Assembly: GCA_021299875.1 (NCBI GenBank)
Contig: JAJTEW010000004.1
Span: 1 to 64,000 of the forward strand
Source of the DNA: Comamonadaceae bacterium
GTDB lineage: Bacteria; Pseudomonadota; Gammaproteobacteria; Burkholderiales; Burkholderiaceae_C
Length of the DNA: 64,000 bases
Direction: 5' to 3'
Notes under the pieces: model-generated
The model's database searches: none
What the model was told of the DNA's origin: nothing
The model's input: the letters and a program-made list of their open reading frames with translations, nothing else
Shown: positions 27,966 through 35,886 of the stretch, piece by piece
Numbering within the stretch: position 1 is the first letter of the stretch
Layout: the number at the start of each line of letters is the position of its first letter
Position numbers and translations under genes: made by a program

Positions 27966-28710
27966 AACACTTCGTTCGCTGTCACTGCATGCGCTGTTCC
28001 TGTGCCTGGTGTTGGGGCTGTGGGAGTGGGCTGCACGAATCGGTTGGGTTGATCCGAGTTTCATGGGCAGTCCACTCGGCATCATCCAATTCACGCTGGA
28101 CAACCTGACCAACGCGCGCTTGTGGGGCGATCTGGGCTACACCCTGTTGGCCGTGTTCGCGTCTTTCGCCATGGGCTCGGTCGCCGCCATGATCACGGGC
28201 TTGGCCTTTGTCACTTGGCCCAAGTTCGAGGCTTTTTGCGACCCCTATATCTCTGCCTTCAATGTGCTGCCGCGCATTGCGCTGGTGCCCTTGTTCATTT
28301 TGTGGTTTGGTTTGGGCATCGGATCCAAGATCGCTCTGGGGGTTTCGCTGACGTTCTTCATCGTGCTGTCCAGCACCGTGGCCGGTATTCGGGGCGTCAG
28401 CCAAGACCATGTGACGCTCACGCGCACTCTGGGGGCCAGCAGTCGACAGATGTTTTTCTCGGTCACATTGCCGGGCGCTGTTCCCGTGCTTTTCTCTGGA
28501 TTGCGCCTCGGTGTGATCTACGCCTTGCTGGGCGTGGTGGGCGCAGAAGTCATTGCTTCCGAGCGGGGTCTGGGTCAACAACTCGCCTATCTCGGATCCA
28601 CTTTCAACGTCAACGGCGTGTGGTCGCTGCTGTTTGATTTGGCGCTCATCGGGGTGCTGATCATGAAGCTGATGAACTGGATCGAACGCCGCTTGCTGCA
28701 TTGGCAATGA
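27955..28710 (+). CDS. ABC transporter permease (NitT/TauT type)
   Basis: A 251-aa inner-membrane permease with about six hydrophobic segments and the EAA loop GASSRQMFFSVTLPGAVPVLFSGLRLG, which contacts the ATPase. It resembles SsuC/TauC. ATG 27955 overlaps the ATPase stop; the longer upstream reading (27877) lies within the ATPase gene. It completes a three-gene importer transcribed with the dioxygenase and microcompartment genes. Confidence 0.92.
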   Translation: MRGETLRSLSLHALFLCLVLGLWEWAARIGWVDPSFMGSPLGIIQFTLDNLTNARLWGDLGYTLLAVFASFAMGSVAAMITGLAFVTWPKFEAFCDPYISAFNVLPRIALVPLFILWFGLGIGSKIALGVSLTFFIVLSSTVAGIRGVSQDHVTLTRTLGASSRQMFFSVTLPGAVPVLFSGLRLGVIYALLGVVGAEVIASERGLGQQLAYLGSTFNVNGVWSLLFDLALIGVLIMKLMNWIERRLLHWQ

Positions 28711-28747
28711 AGCCAGCGAGCAACAACCCCATCAAGGAGATCAAAAC

Positions 28748-29797
28748 ATGAAGTTCCGTCACATCCAAGTGGACCCCATGACGCCCACCATCGGCGCCAT
28801 GATCAGCGGCGTTGACCTGAACACCACCCGCTCCGAAGACGTTTACGAAGAAATCAAACAAGCGCTGTGGCAACACGGGGTGGTGTTCTTCCGCAAGCAG
28901 GCCTTGAAGCCCGAGGCCTACATCCGCTTGGGTGCGAATTTCGGTGAGATGGAACAGCACGAATTCTTCCCGCACATCGAGGGTCACCCCCAGATCCAAC
29001 TGATTTCCAACCAAGGCAACGAAGCCCCTGAGACCGACCGCTGGCACACCGACGTGACCTTCCGCAAGAAGCCCAACATGGTCTCCATCTTGCGCATCAC
29101 CGATTTGCCCCCCTCTGGCGGCGACACCATGTGGATGCACGCGGGCGCAGCCTACGACGCCCTCAACCCCGGCATGCAACAAATGCTCGAAGGTTTGCAG
29201 GCCGACCACGACCTGCCTTGGCATTTCCGCCGCATCAACGCCAGCGAGCGCTTTGCCAAGCGTGCTTCTGCCAAGAGCGGCATGATGGTCACGGCCAGCG
29301 AGCAAGAGTGCAAGATGATCGAAAACACGCCCACGGTGTCGCACCCAGCGGTGATCACCCACCCCTACAACGGCCGCAAGATCCTGTTCGTCAACTCGAT
29401 CTGGACCAAGCGCTTGCTCGGCATGCACATGGACCTGTCCGAGGCCGTGTTGAGCATGCTCTATGAATGGGTGAAAAAACCCGAATTCATGGTGCGTTTC
29501 CGTTGGGAAAAAGACTCCTTGGCCATGTGGGACAACTGCGCCACGCAACACTACGCCGTGTTTGACTACGCGCCGCACTACCGCGCCGGTCAGCGCATGA
29601 CCTGCGGCAGCTTTGTGCCCACGCTCAACCCCGGCGTTGCTGCCGCTGGCGGCCAGCCTTCGGTGATGCGCCAGTTGCTGGACACCACCCGCATTCAAGC
29701 GGCCAGTCCGCGTGAACAGCAAGCGGTGGAAGCCATCTTCAGCGCGCTGGAAAACGTGGATCTGAACGCTGTGGCTTCGGCTGCGGCGCGCCGCTGA
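28748..29797 (+). CDS. TauD-family Fe(II)/2-oxoglutarate dioxygenase
   Basis: A 349-aa dioxygenase of the TauD/TfdA family. The iron facial triad is visible as His100 and Asp102 (RWHTDVTF) and His268 (NCATQHYAVFDY), with the 2-oxoglutarate arginine in the following YRAGQRMTCG. Family members oxidise taurine, sulfonates or aryloxyacids, releasing an aldehyde or ketone. It is longer than E. coli TauD (283 aa), with an Ala-rich C-terminal tail. AAGGAG precedes the ATG. It lies 37 bp after the permease and 7 bp before the aldehyde dehydrogenase, so it plausibly supplies the aldehyde. The true substrate is unknown. Confidence 0.9.
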   Translation: MKFRHIQVDPMTPTIGAMISGVDLNTTRSEDVYEEIKQALWQHGVVFFRKQALKPEAYIRLGANFGEMEQHEFFPHIEGHPQIQLISNQGNEAPETDRWHTDVTFRKKPNMVSILRITDLPPSGGDTMWMHAGAAYDALNPGMQQMLEGLQADHDLPWHFRRINASERFAKRASAKSGMMVTASEQECKMIENTPTVSHPAVITHPYNGRKILFVNSIWTKRLLGMHMDLSEAVLSMLYEWVKKPEFMVRFRWEKDSLAMWDNCATQHYAVFDYAPHYRAGQRMTCGSFVPTLNPGVAAAGGQPSVMRQLLDTTRIQAASPREQQAVEAIFSALENVDLNAVASAAARR

Positions 29798-29804
29798 ACC
29801 CCGA

Positions 29805-31310
29805 ATGCACCCTGTCATGAGTTCCAGCAACCCCATCGACCTGGCCGACCACGACCTGGCCGCTTTGCAGGAGGCCCGCGACTTGCTGGGCCGTGCCCGG
29901 CAAGCCGCTGCCACGCTGGCGCTGTGGACGCCCGAAGAAGCCAAGCGCGTGGCCAAAGAAGTGGCTGCGGCCTTGCTGCCGCGTGCCGAGTTTTATGCCG
30001 AGTGGGCCGTGCGCGAAAGCCGCATCGGCAAGGTGGCCGACAAGATCGCCAAGAACCAGATCGCTTGCACGCTGACGCCCACGGCTTGGGACAATGTGGC
30101 GCTGGGCGGCGTGCGCCGCAATGACGCGCTGCGCATCGTCGAGATCGGCCGCCCTGCAGGGGTGGTGGTGGGCTTGTCCAACTCCACTTCGCCTGTGGCC
30201 ACCATCATGTTCAAGGCTATTCTTTGCCTGATGACGCGCAACGCGCTGGTGATCTCACCGCATCCGGTGGCGTTGGGCTGCTGCACCGCTGTGACGAATG
30301 AGCTGCAAGCGGCCATTGAAAAAGCCGGCGGCCCGGCCCATGCGCTGCAAATCCTGACCCGACCCACGGTCGAGGCCACTGGCGCGTTGATGCGCGACGC
30401 GCGCACCGATGTGATTTTGGCCACCGGTGGCACGCCCATGGTGCGTGCGGCCTATGGCTCGGGCAACCCGGCCATTGGCGTGGGCTCGGGCAATGTGCCG
30501 ATTTATGTGGACGCCAGTGCCGACCTGGATGCGGTGGCGCAAACCGTCGTAGCTGACAAGAACTTCGATCACGGCAGTCCTTGCCAAGCCCCCTCGGTGC
30601 TCTTGCTGCACGCGGCCATTGCCGAGCGCATGCAGCAAGCCCTGGCCCGCCAGGGTGCGCATGTGTGCACCGAAGAAGAAGCGCAGAAGATCCAGAACCA
30701 CGCCTTTCCGGACGGCAAGTTCAACGGCAAAGTGGTCGGCCGTCCGGCGCATGAGATCGCGCAGGCCGCAGGCGTGCAGGTGCCGCGCGACTGCCAGGCC
30801 CTGATCTGCTCCATCGCCAAACCACAAGCGGGCCATGTGATGCTCAAGGAAAAGCTCTCGCCGATTTTGGGCTGCGTGGTGGTGCAAGACGTTGACCAGG
30901 GTATTGGTGTGGCGCGGCTCATGCTGCAGCACAGCGGCGCAGGCCACACCACAGGCATCCATTCAGCATCGGCCGAGCAGGCGGTGTATTGGGGCGCGGC
31001 GCTTGACTATTACCGTGTGGTGGTCAACGGCTCCACCGTGCACGACAGCACCGGCGCCAACACCGGATTGCCCTACACCTTCACCATTGGCACGGGCTAC
31101 GCGGGCAAAAGCTCGGTGGACTGCAACGTCGGCCCCGAGCTGCTGGTCAACTGGAAACGCGTGGCCTTTCCGCTGCCCGGTGGCTGGGCCGGGGCCATGG
31201 CTTCGGGCGCGGCTTTGCCAGCTGCACCGGGCCAGCTGTCCACCCTCACGCCTGAACTTCAGGCCACCGTCCTGCGCATCGTGCAGGAAGAACTCGAACA
31301 CCTTCGCTGA
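29805..31310 (+). CDS. CoA-acylating aldehyde dehydrogenase, microcompartment-associated
   Basis: A 501-aa acylating aldehyde dehydrogenase of the AdhE/SauS/EutE group that converts an aldehyde and CoA to acyl-CoA with NAD. The nucleophile is Cys260 in NFDHGSPCQAPS, after GVGSGNVPIYVDASADLD, matching AdhE-type sequence. The C-terminus TPELQATVLRIVQEELEHL is a predicted amphipathic helix after a Pro/Ala-rich linker, patterned like the targeting helix of PduP (SELETLIRTILSEQL). No good ribosome-binding site is seen; an internal ATG (29817) is possible. It opens the shell-gene run, 9 bp before the first BMC-T. Confidence 0.92.
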   Translation: MHPVMSSSNPIDLADHDLAALQEARDLLGRARQAAATLALWTPEEAKRVAKEVAAALLPRAEFYAEWAVRESRIGKVADKIAKNQIACTLTPTAWDNVALGGVRRNDALRIVEIGRPAGVVVGLSNSTSPVATIMFKAILCLMTRNALVISPHPVALGCCTAVTNELQAAIEKAGGPAHALQILTRPTVEATGALMRDARTDVILATGGTPMVRAAYGSGNPAIGVGSGNVPIYVDASADLDAVAQTVVADKNFDHGSPCQAPSVLLLHAAIAERMQQALARQGAHVCTEEEAQKIQNHAFPDGKFNGKVVGRPAHEIAQAAGVQVPRDCQALICSIAKPQAGHVMLKEKLSPILGCVVVQDVDQGIGVARLMLQHSGAGHTTGIHSASAEQAVYWGAALDYYRVVVNGSTVHDSTGANTGLPYTFTIGTGYAGKSSVDCNVGPELLVNWKRVAFPLPGGWAGAMASGAALPAAPGQLSTLTPELQATVLRIVQEELEHLR

Positions 31311-31319
31311 AAGCCCCTC

Positions 31320-31934
31320 ATGTCCACTTTGCGCAGTTACATTTTTCTGGACCGCTTGCAGCCACAATTGATGTGCATGCTGGGCTCGACGGCCCGTGGC
31401 TTTTTGCCCCGTCACAACGACGCGGCCATGGTCATTGAAGTGGCCCCCGGCATGGACATTGAGTGGCTGACCGACATCGCGTTGAAGCACGACGATGTCA
31501 AGCCCGGCAACCTGGTGGTCGAGCGGCAGTTTGGTTACCTGGAATTTCACGGCCAGTCCTCTTCGTCGGTTAAGTCAGCGGGTGCAGCCGTTTTGGATGC
31601 CATGGGTGTGAGCGAGAAAAGCGTGCTCAAGCCCGAAATTCTGGCTTCCAAAGTCATTGACAGGGTCGATGGCTACCACGCCTTTTTGATCAACCGCAGC
31701 AAATCGGGCAGCATGCTCTTGCCCGGTGAGTCGCTCTACATCATGGAGATGACCACCTCGTCGTATGCGCTGCTGGTGGCCAACGAGGCCGAGAAAGCCG
31801 CCAACGTGAAACTGATCGACTGCCGCTTCATGGGCCCAGCCGGTCGCTTGTACCTGTCGGGCAATGCGTCGGACGTGCGGGCCGCCGCTGCCGTGGCCGA
31901 GTCCGTGATCCGGGACGCAGGAGGTGCTGCATGA
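31320..31934 (+). CDS. Microcompartment shell protein, tandem BMC domain (BMC-T), copy 1
   Basis: A 204-aa protein with two consecutive BMC folds, about residues 5-100 (ending LVVERQFGYLEFHG and the helix VKSAGAAVLDAMG) and 105-200 (LYIMEMTTSSYALLVANEAEKAANVKLID and the helix DVRAAAAVAESVI). Trimers of such proteins tile shell facets as pseudohexamers and can carry gated pores for large metabolites. It is paralogous to the BMC-T at 33532-34209. Its stop overlaps the next gene by 4 bp. Confidence 0.9.
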   Translation: MSTLRSYIFLDRLQPQLMCMLGSTARGFLPRHNDAAMVIEVAPGMDIEWLTDIALKHDDVKPGNLVVERQFGYLEFHGQSSSSVKSAGAAVLDAMGVSEKSVLKPEILASKVIDRVDGYHAFLINRSKSGSMLLPGESLYIMEMTTSSYALLVANEAEKAANVKLIDCRFMGPAGRLYLSGNASDVRAAAAVAESVIRDAGGAA

Positions 31935-32893
31935 GCACTGACGCCTTGCGCGAGCAAATTCGCACGCAGGTGCGAAAAGCTTTGGGCGCTGCGTCCAGCC
32001 CAGCCCCGGCGGCTGACGCGTCCGTGGCGGCTTTGATGCGCCGCTTTGAAGCGGGTTACCAGGCCGTGAGTGCCGAGGCCATCGTGGCCTGCTTTGCGCC
32101 TGATGTGGTCTGGGTCTTGCCCGATTCGCTCGTGCTCAATGGCCGCGAAGCCTGCTTGGCGTTTTTGAAAGAGCGCTTTGCCAGCCCCACCGGCCCCAAG
32201 TTTTCCGATTCGCACATGAACGTGCTGGGCCAGACCGTGGTGCAAAACTACAAAGTGTCCGTGCCGCTGCCGGGTGGCCAAACCGGCACCTACGACGGCA
32301 CCGACGTGTACCAAATACGCAACGGCTTGATTGCCCGCAAAGACGCTTACTGGAAGCAAGTGGGCATGCCCAAGCCAACAACATCCAAACCGATGACTGC
32401 CAGTCCCACCGGCGTGGTGGTGCCCTTGCGTGTGGGCACGGCCGCGCAAGCCGCCGCATTGACCGATCTGTTCAAGCGTCTTGCTGCGAGCCCCGCTTTG
32501 CTGCAAGCGGCGCAATCGGGTTTGCTGCGGTTTGACATGCGGATGGACGAAGCGGCGGTGAAGGCTGTGGCGGCTTCAGCTGGTTCATCTGGCGGTGCGT
32601 CCGGTGGCGCCTCGGCCATGGCCGCCACCACCGCCATCGACCCGGCCGCTTGCTGCCCGTCTTGCAAAGAGGGTAAGGCCTGCGAATGCAAGGACGAGCA
32701 TTGCGACCTGCAGGCGCACAAGGTGAGCGAGGCCCTGACTGAACTCAAAGGCGTGATTGGCGAGAAGCTGCTCAAAACCTTGCCCGCCAGCACCAAAACC
32801 GTTCGCATCCACCCCAAGGCGGTCATGACCCCTTTGGGCAAAGAAGCCCTGCGCAAGCGCGGCATCACCATTGACCGAGGAAGCAAAACATGA
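31931..32893 (+). CDS. SnoaL/NTF2-like, Cys-rich protein, probable microcompartment cargo
   Basis: A 320-aa protein I cannot name. Residues 4-18 (ALREQIRTQVRKAL) form an amphipathic helix followed by an Ala/Pro linker (19-31), the layout of an encapsulation peptide. Residues about 32-143 fit an NTF2/SnoaL-like fold (MRRFEAGYQAVSAEAIVACF, VWVLPDS, YDGTDVYQIRNGLI). Residues 215-240 are a Gly/Ser/Ala linker. A CC-x2-C-x5-C-x-C-x4-C cluster (Cys241, 242, 245, 251, 253, 258) suggests metal or Fe-S binding. The C-terminus HPKAVMTPLGKEALRKRGITI resembles the TPSAR-ELL-type motif seen in EutT and EutQ. It overlaps both neighbouring shell genes by 4 bp. Confidence 0.75.
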   Translation: MSTDALREQIRTQVRKALGAASSPAPAADASVAALMRRFEAGYQAVSAEAIVACFAPDVVWVLPDSLVLNGREACLAFLKERFASPTGPKFSDSHMNVLGQTVVQNYKVSVPLPGGQTGTYDGTDVYQIRNGLIARKDAYWKQVGMPKPTTSKPMTASPTGVVVPLRVGTAAQAAALTDLFKRLAASPALLQAAQSGLLRFDMRMDEAAVKAVAASAGSSGGASGGASAMAATTAIDPAACCPSCKEGKACECKDEHCDLQAHKVSEALTELKGVIGEKLLKTLPASTKTVRIHPKAVMTPLGKEALRKRGITIDRGSKT

Positions 32894-33159
32894 AAACAGG
32901 AACCGTGATCGGCCGTATCGTCGCCAGCAAGCGCCTGCCCGAATTGCCCGCTGGCGCATTGCTGGAGGTGCAACTGGACTACCCCAAGGACGTGGTGGTT
33001 TGCTACGACCCCATGGGTTGCGGCATTGGCGAGCGCGTGATGATCACCATCGGCGCGCCTGCCGCCTGGTGGTTTGCCCCGGCCCACCCGCGTGTGGTGG
33101 CCGATGCCTTGATCATTGCTTCACTCGACAACTACGACACCCCCACACCGATGCGTTGA
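32890..33159 (+). CDS. Microcompartment vertex protein (BMC-P, EutN/CcmL family)
   Basis: An 89-aa EutN/CcmL-type protein whose pentamers cap the shell's vertices. Seen are GTVIGRIVASKRLPELPAG, the small beta-barrel core DVVVCYDPMGCGIGERVMITIG and the C-terminal VVADALIIASLD. The length is normal. A 4-bp ATGA overlap with the upstream cargo-like gene indicates coupled translation. It is the only BMC-P in the cluster, enough for closure of an icosahedral shell. Confidence 0.93.
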   Translation: MKTGTVIGRIVASKRLPELPAGALLEVQLDYPKDVVVCYDPMGCGIGERVMITIGAPAAWWFAPAHPRVVADALIIASLDNYDTPTPMR

Positions 33160-33229
33160 CGCAGCGGCACTTGTTCCCCTCACCCCATCCTTCAACCCTT
33201 TTCTTTTTTAACCCCTCAAGGAGACTCTC

Positions 33230-33502
33230 ATGTCACAAGCCATCGGAATGATCGAAACCAAAGGTTATGTTGCCGCTTTTGCTGCCGCTGACGCCATGGT
33301 CAAAGCCGCCAACGTCAACATCGTTGGCAAAAAAGAAGTCGGTGGCGGTCTCGTCGCCATCATCGTTTCGGGCGACGTGGGCGCCGTCAAGGCCGCCACC
33401 GAAGCCGGTGCTGAAGCCGCAGGTGCCATCGGTGAAGTGGTGTCATGCCACGTCATCCCACGTCCACACGCTGACGTGTCCAAAGCCTTCGACGGCAAGT
33501 GA
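33230..33502 (+). CDS. Microcompartment hexameric shell protein (BMC-H)
   Basis: A 90-aa canonical single-domain BMC protein (PduA/CcmK type). [25 protein letters not shown] begins the fold in outline; the pore loop is KKEVGGGL, and [13 protein letters not shown] and HVIPRPH carry the edge lysine/arginine partners of hexamer tiling. A strong AAGGAG ribosome-binding site after a 70-bp gap fits the high copy number a facet protein needs. It is the only BMC-H here. Confidence 0.96.
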   Translation: MSQAIGMIETKGYVAAFAAADAMVKAANVNIVGKKEVGGGLVAIIVSGDVGAVKAATEAGAEAAGAIGEVVSCHVIPRPHADVSKAFDGK

Positions 33503-33531
33503 TCGCAGGCTGTTGCAGATAAGGAGGCCGC

Positions 33532-34209
33532 ATGGCCATAAGCAAAAAAGCCGCTGGGCCCGCGAAACCGCCGGCCAAACCGGCCGCTGAGCTTCGGGTT
33601 TACCTGACGCTCACCGACCTGCAGCCCCAGTTCTCCTCGTGGATGAGTTCGCCTTTGGGCGCTCGCGGCTACGTGGCGATGCAAGGCACCAACGCCCTGC
33701 TGGTCGAGATCGCCCCCGGGCTGTCCATCCAGCGCGTGATTGACTTGGCCCTGAAAGCGGAACCGACACTGGAGCCAGGCATCCTGGCCGTCGAGCGGCA
33801 GTTTGGCGTGCTGGAGTTGCACAGCAAAGACAGCGCAGCGCTCAAGCGCGCAGGCCAAGTCATCCTGGATTGGATGGGGGCCAAGGCCGAAGACCAATTG
33901 CGCCCGCACCTGCTGTACAGCGACATTCTGGAAAACGTGACCGATCAGCACGCCGTGCTGATGAACCGGACGCGCCAAGCCAGCATGGTGCTGCCAGGCC
34001 AGAACATGCTGCTGATGGAAGTGGCCCCGGCTTTGTTTGGTGCCCACATGGCCAACGAGGCCGAAAAAGTGGCGCCCGACTTGACCTTGGTGGAGTGCAG
34101 CATGATCGGTGCGAGCGGCCGGATGTACCTGACGGGCAGCATGGCTTCGCTTGAAAAAGCCAAAACCCATGTGGAGCAACTGCTCGCGGAAATTCCGGGC
34201 AGGGGTTAA
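33532..34209 (+). CDS. Microcompartment shell protein, tandem BMC domain (BMC-T), copy 2
   Basis: A 225-aa paralogue of the first BMC-T: LQPQFSSWMSSPLGARGYVA, ILAVERQFGVLELHS, then MLLMEVAPALFGAHMANEAEKV and IGASGRMYLTG align with its partner segments. A unique Lys/Pro/Ala-rich N-terminal tail of about 22 residues precedes the fold and could face the lumen or bind cargo. AAGGAGG precedes the ATG. It is the last gene of the shell cluster, followed by a stable hairpin. Confidence 0.9.
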   Translation: MAISKKAAGPAKPPAKPAAELRVYLTLTDLQPQFSSWMSSPLGARGYVAMQGTNALLVEIAPGLSIQRVIDLALKAEPTLEPGILAVERQFGVLELHSKDSAALKRAGQVILDWMGAKAEDQLRPHLLYSDILENVTDQHAVLMNRTRQASMVLPGQNMLLMEVAPALFGAHMANEAEKVAPDLTLVECSMIGASGRMYLTGSMASLEKAKTHVEQLLAEIPGRG

Positions 34210-34287
34210 GTCAGAAGAAGCACGCCGCATGCGCCACTGGCAACGGTGGTTTGCACGGTCTTCTTGTATCAAATTGCAGTGATCGAA

Positions 34288-34312
34288 CCGTCTGCCCTCA
34301 TCGGGCAGACGG
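34288..34312. terminator. Stable hairpin between convergent genes (terminator-like, no U-run)
   Basis: A perfect 10-bp stem CCGTCTGCCC with a TCATC loop lies between the end of the BMC-T2 gene and the convergent 80-aa gene. Neither strand has a following T-run, so it may instead protect 3' ends or assist Rho-dependent termination. Confidence 0.5.
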
Positions 34313-34334
34313 CTTGGTCAAATCCTGTTGTGGA

Positions 34335-34577
34335 TTACTTGGTTGCTGGCATCGCTTTTTTAGCCGCATCAACGTGCTCATGGGCTTGTGTCATGTGCTC
34401 ATGCGCAGTTTTGCTGTGGGTCTGGGCCGCAGCATGGTCGTTGGCACCGATGAATTTGGCGACTTCTTTGTGTGATTTGGCCGCCAACTCCAGATGCTCT
34501 GCGGCTTTGTTGTGGTGCTGCTCGGGCTTGAGAGAGGCCAGTGTGGGTGAAGTGGATTTCTGAGTGTCGAATGTCAT
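34335..34577 (-). CDS. Small His/Ala/Lys-rich helical protein, function unknown
   Basis: An 80-aa protein not assigned to any family. After about 15 residues it is a continuous predicted helix with many His, Ala, Glu and Lys (AEHLELAAKSHKEVAKF, TAHEHMTQAHEHVDAAKK) and no cysteine or membrane segment. Low-complexity helical proteins of this kind are often stress-related, but that is a guess. ATG 34577 was chosen where the distinctive sequence begins; upstream in-frame reading looks non-coding. It is transcribed against the microcompartment cluster. Confidence 0.6.
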   Translation of the reverse strand: MTFDTQKSTSPTLASLKPEQHHNKAAEHLELAAKSHKEVAKFIGANDHAAAQTHSKTAHEHMTQAHEHVDAAKKAMPATK

Positions 34578-34995
34578 GGGGATGGCTTTCAAATAGAGTG
34601 AAGTTGCAAAGGTGTAAGTCATGTGCACCTGAATTACGTTCCCATTTTTGAGCGCCTGAAATTCAATGTCTGTCCGCTTACACACGCAAAACCGCATGGG
34701 TCCATTCATGGACTTGTCCATTGAAACAACAAGCCTTGCTCGACCATCGGCGCCTGGCAGACGTCCCTTGCTTGGATGGACCACCCCACACAAGCCCAAG
34801 CTTGTTTGTCTGCCGCCCCGCATCCAAGGCCAGCAGTGGCCGATGTCGCGAAAGCACTCCAAGCCGCACAACGGGGTTGACTGAAAAATACTGTTATCTT
34901 TGCAAGCTGAACCCCATACCATGGCGCTGCCACTGCAAAGTGGGTGCACAGCGCCGATTGTTTGTCGACCACACCCCATTTTTTCAAAACCCAAC
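34578..34995. other. Intergenic region, no gene seen
   Basis: A 418-bp stretch between the divergent 80-aa gene and the hydroxypyruvate isomerase gene. Open frames on both strands have no family resemblance. It presumably holds promoters for both neighbours. No clear repeat, RNA gene or riboswitch was recognised. Confidence 0.6.
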
Positions 34996-35829
34996 ATGCC
35001 TCATTTTGCTGCCAACTTGTCCATGATGTACCCCGAGCTGCCGTTTTTGGAGCGCTTTGAAGCGGCGGCTCAAGACGGTTTCAAGGCCGTGGAGTATTTG
35101 TTTCCCTATGCTTTCCCCGCGCAAGAACTCGCGGCCCGTTTGAAGGCCCATGGTTTGCAGCAGGTGCTGTTCAATACACCGTCGGGCGGGACCAACAGCG
35201 CCGGCTTCTCGCAAGCTTGGGAAGGCGGCAGCCGAGGCACCGCCAGTGTGCCCGGACGTGAAGCCGAATTCCGCACGGGTTTTGCACAAGCCCTGGCCTA
35301 TGCAGAAGCGCTGAGTTGCCCACGCATCCACACCATGGTGGGTTTGCGCGCCGCAGGAGCCAGCCCCGAAGACGCCGACACCACCCTGGTGAAAAACCTG
35401 CAATGGGCCGCAGCCGAAGCCGCCCAAGCAGGGCGCGATGTGCTCGTCGAGCCGATCAACACGCGCAGCGTGCCGGGCTTTCACCTGAACCGCCAAGACC
35501 ACGCGCACCGCATTGTGCAGGCCGTGGGTGCGGCCAATGTGAAGGTGCAGATGGACTTGTTCCACTGCCAGATTGTTGAGGGCGATTTGAGTGCCAAGAT
35601 TGCCCAGTACCTGCCCACGGGGCGGGTGGGACATTTCCAGATCGCCGAGGTACCGCACCGTCATGAGCCAGGCACGGGCGAGGTGAACTGGCCACACATC
35701 TTCCAGGTCATCGACAAGGTGTCGGCCGAATGCGGCTGGGACGGCTGGATCGGCTGCGAGTACAACCCGGCCGATGCCTCGGCGGGTGGCACCTCACGCG
35801 GCCTGGGCTGGGTGCGGCCTTACTTGTGA
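34996..35829 (+). CDS. hyi: Hydroxypyruvate isomerase-like protein
   Basis: A 277-aa AP-endonuclease-2-type TIM barrel of the hydroxypyruvate isomerase group, which interconverts hydroxypyruvate and tartronate semialdehyde; 2-oxo-tetronate isomerases (OtnI) are close relatives. Seen are FAANLSMMYPELPFLERFEAA, GFKAVEYLFPY, NTPSGG, VEPINTRSVPGF, VQMDLFHCQIVEGDL, HFQIAEVPHRHEPGTGEV and GCEYNPA. The ATG at 34996 starts the conserved region. It lies beyond the microcompartment cluster across an opposing gene, so a functional link is possible only. Confidence 0.85.
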   Translation: MPHFAANLSMMYPELPFLERFEAAAQDGFKAVEYLFPYAFPAQELAARLKAHGLQQVLFNTPSGGTNSAGFSQAWEGGSRGTASVPGREAEFRTGFAQALAYAEALSCPRIHTMVGLRAAGASPEDADTTLVKNLQWAAAEAAQAGRDVLVEPINTRSVPGFHLNRQDHAHRIVQAVGAANVKVQMDLFHCQIVEGDLSAKIAQYLPTGRVGHFQIAEVPHRHEPGTGEVNWPHIFQVIDKVSAECGWDGWIGCEYNPADASAGGTSRGLGWVRPYL

Positions 35830-35886
35830 ACCGAAGTTGGCATTTTAAAAACGCGGTGCTATTCAATGACTTTTCGATGATTTGCT

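Noticed and set aside
33160..33229. A small gene between BMC-P and BMC-H
   Set aside because: The 70-bp pyrimidine-rich gap has no start with coding potential; it provides the BMC-H ribosome-binding site.
34335..34997. 220-codon version of the small His-rich gene
   Set aside because: The extra upstream part reads like intergenic sequence with no start context; only the last 80 codons have protein-like composition.
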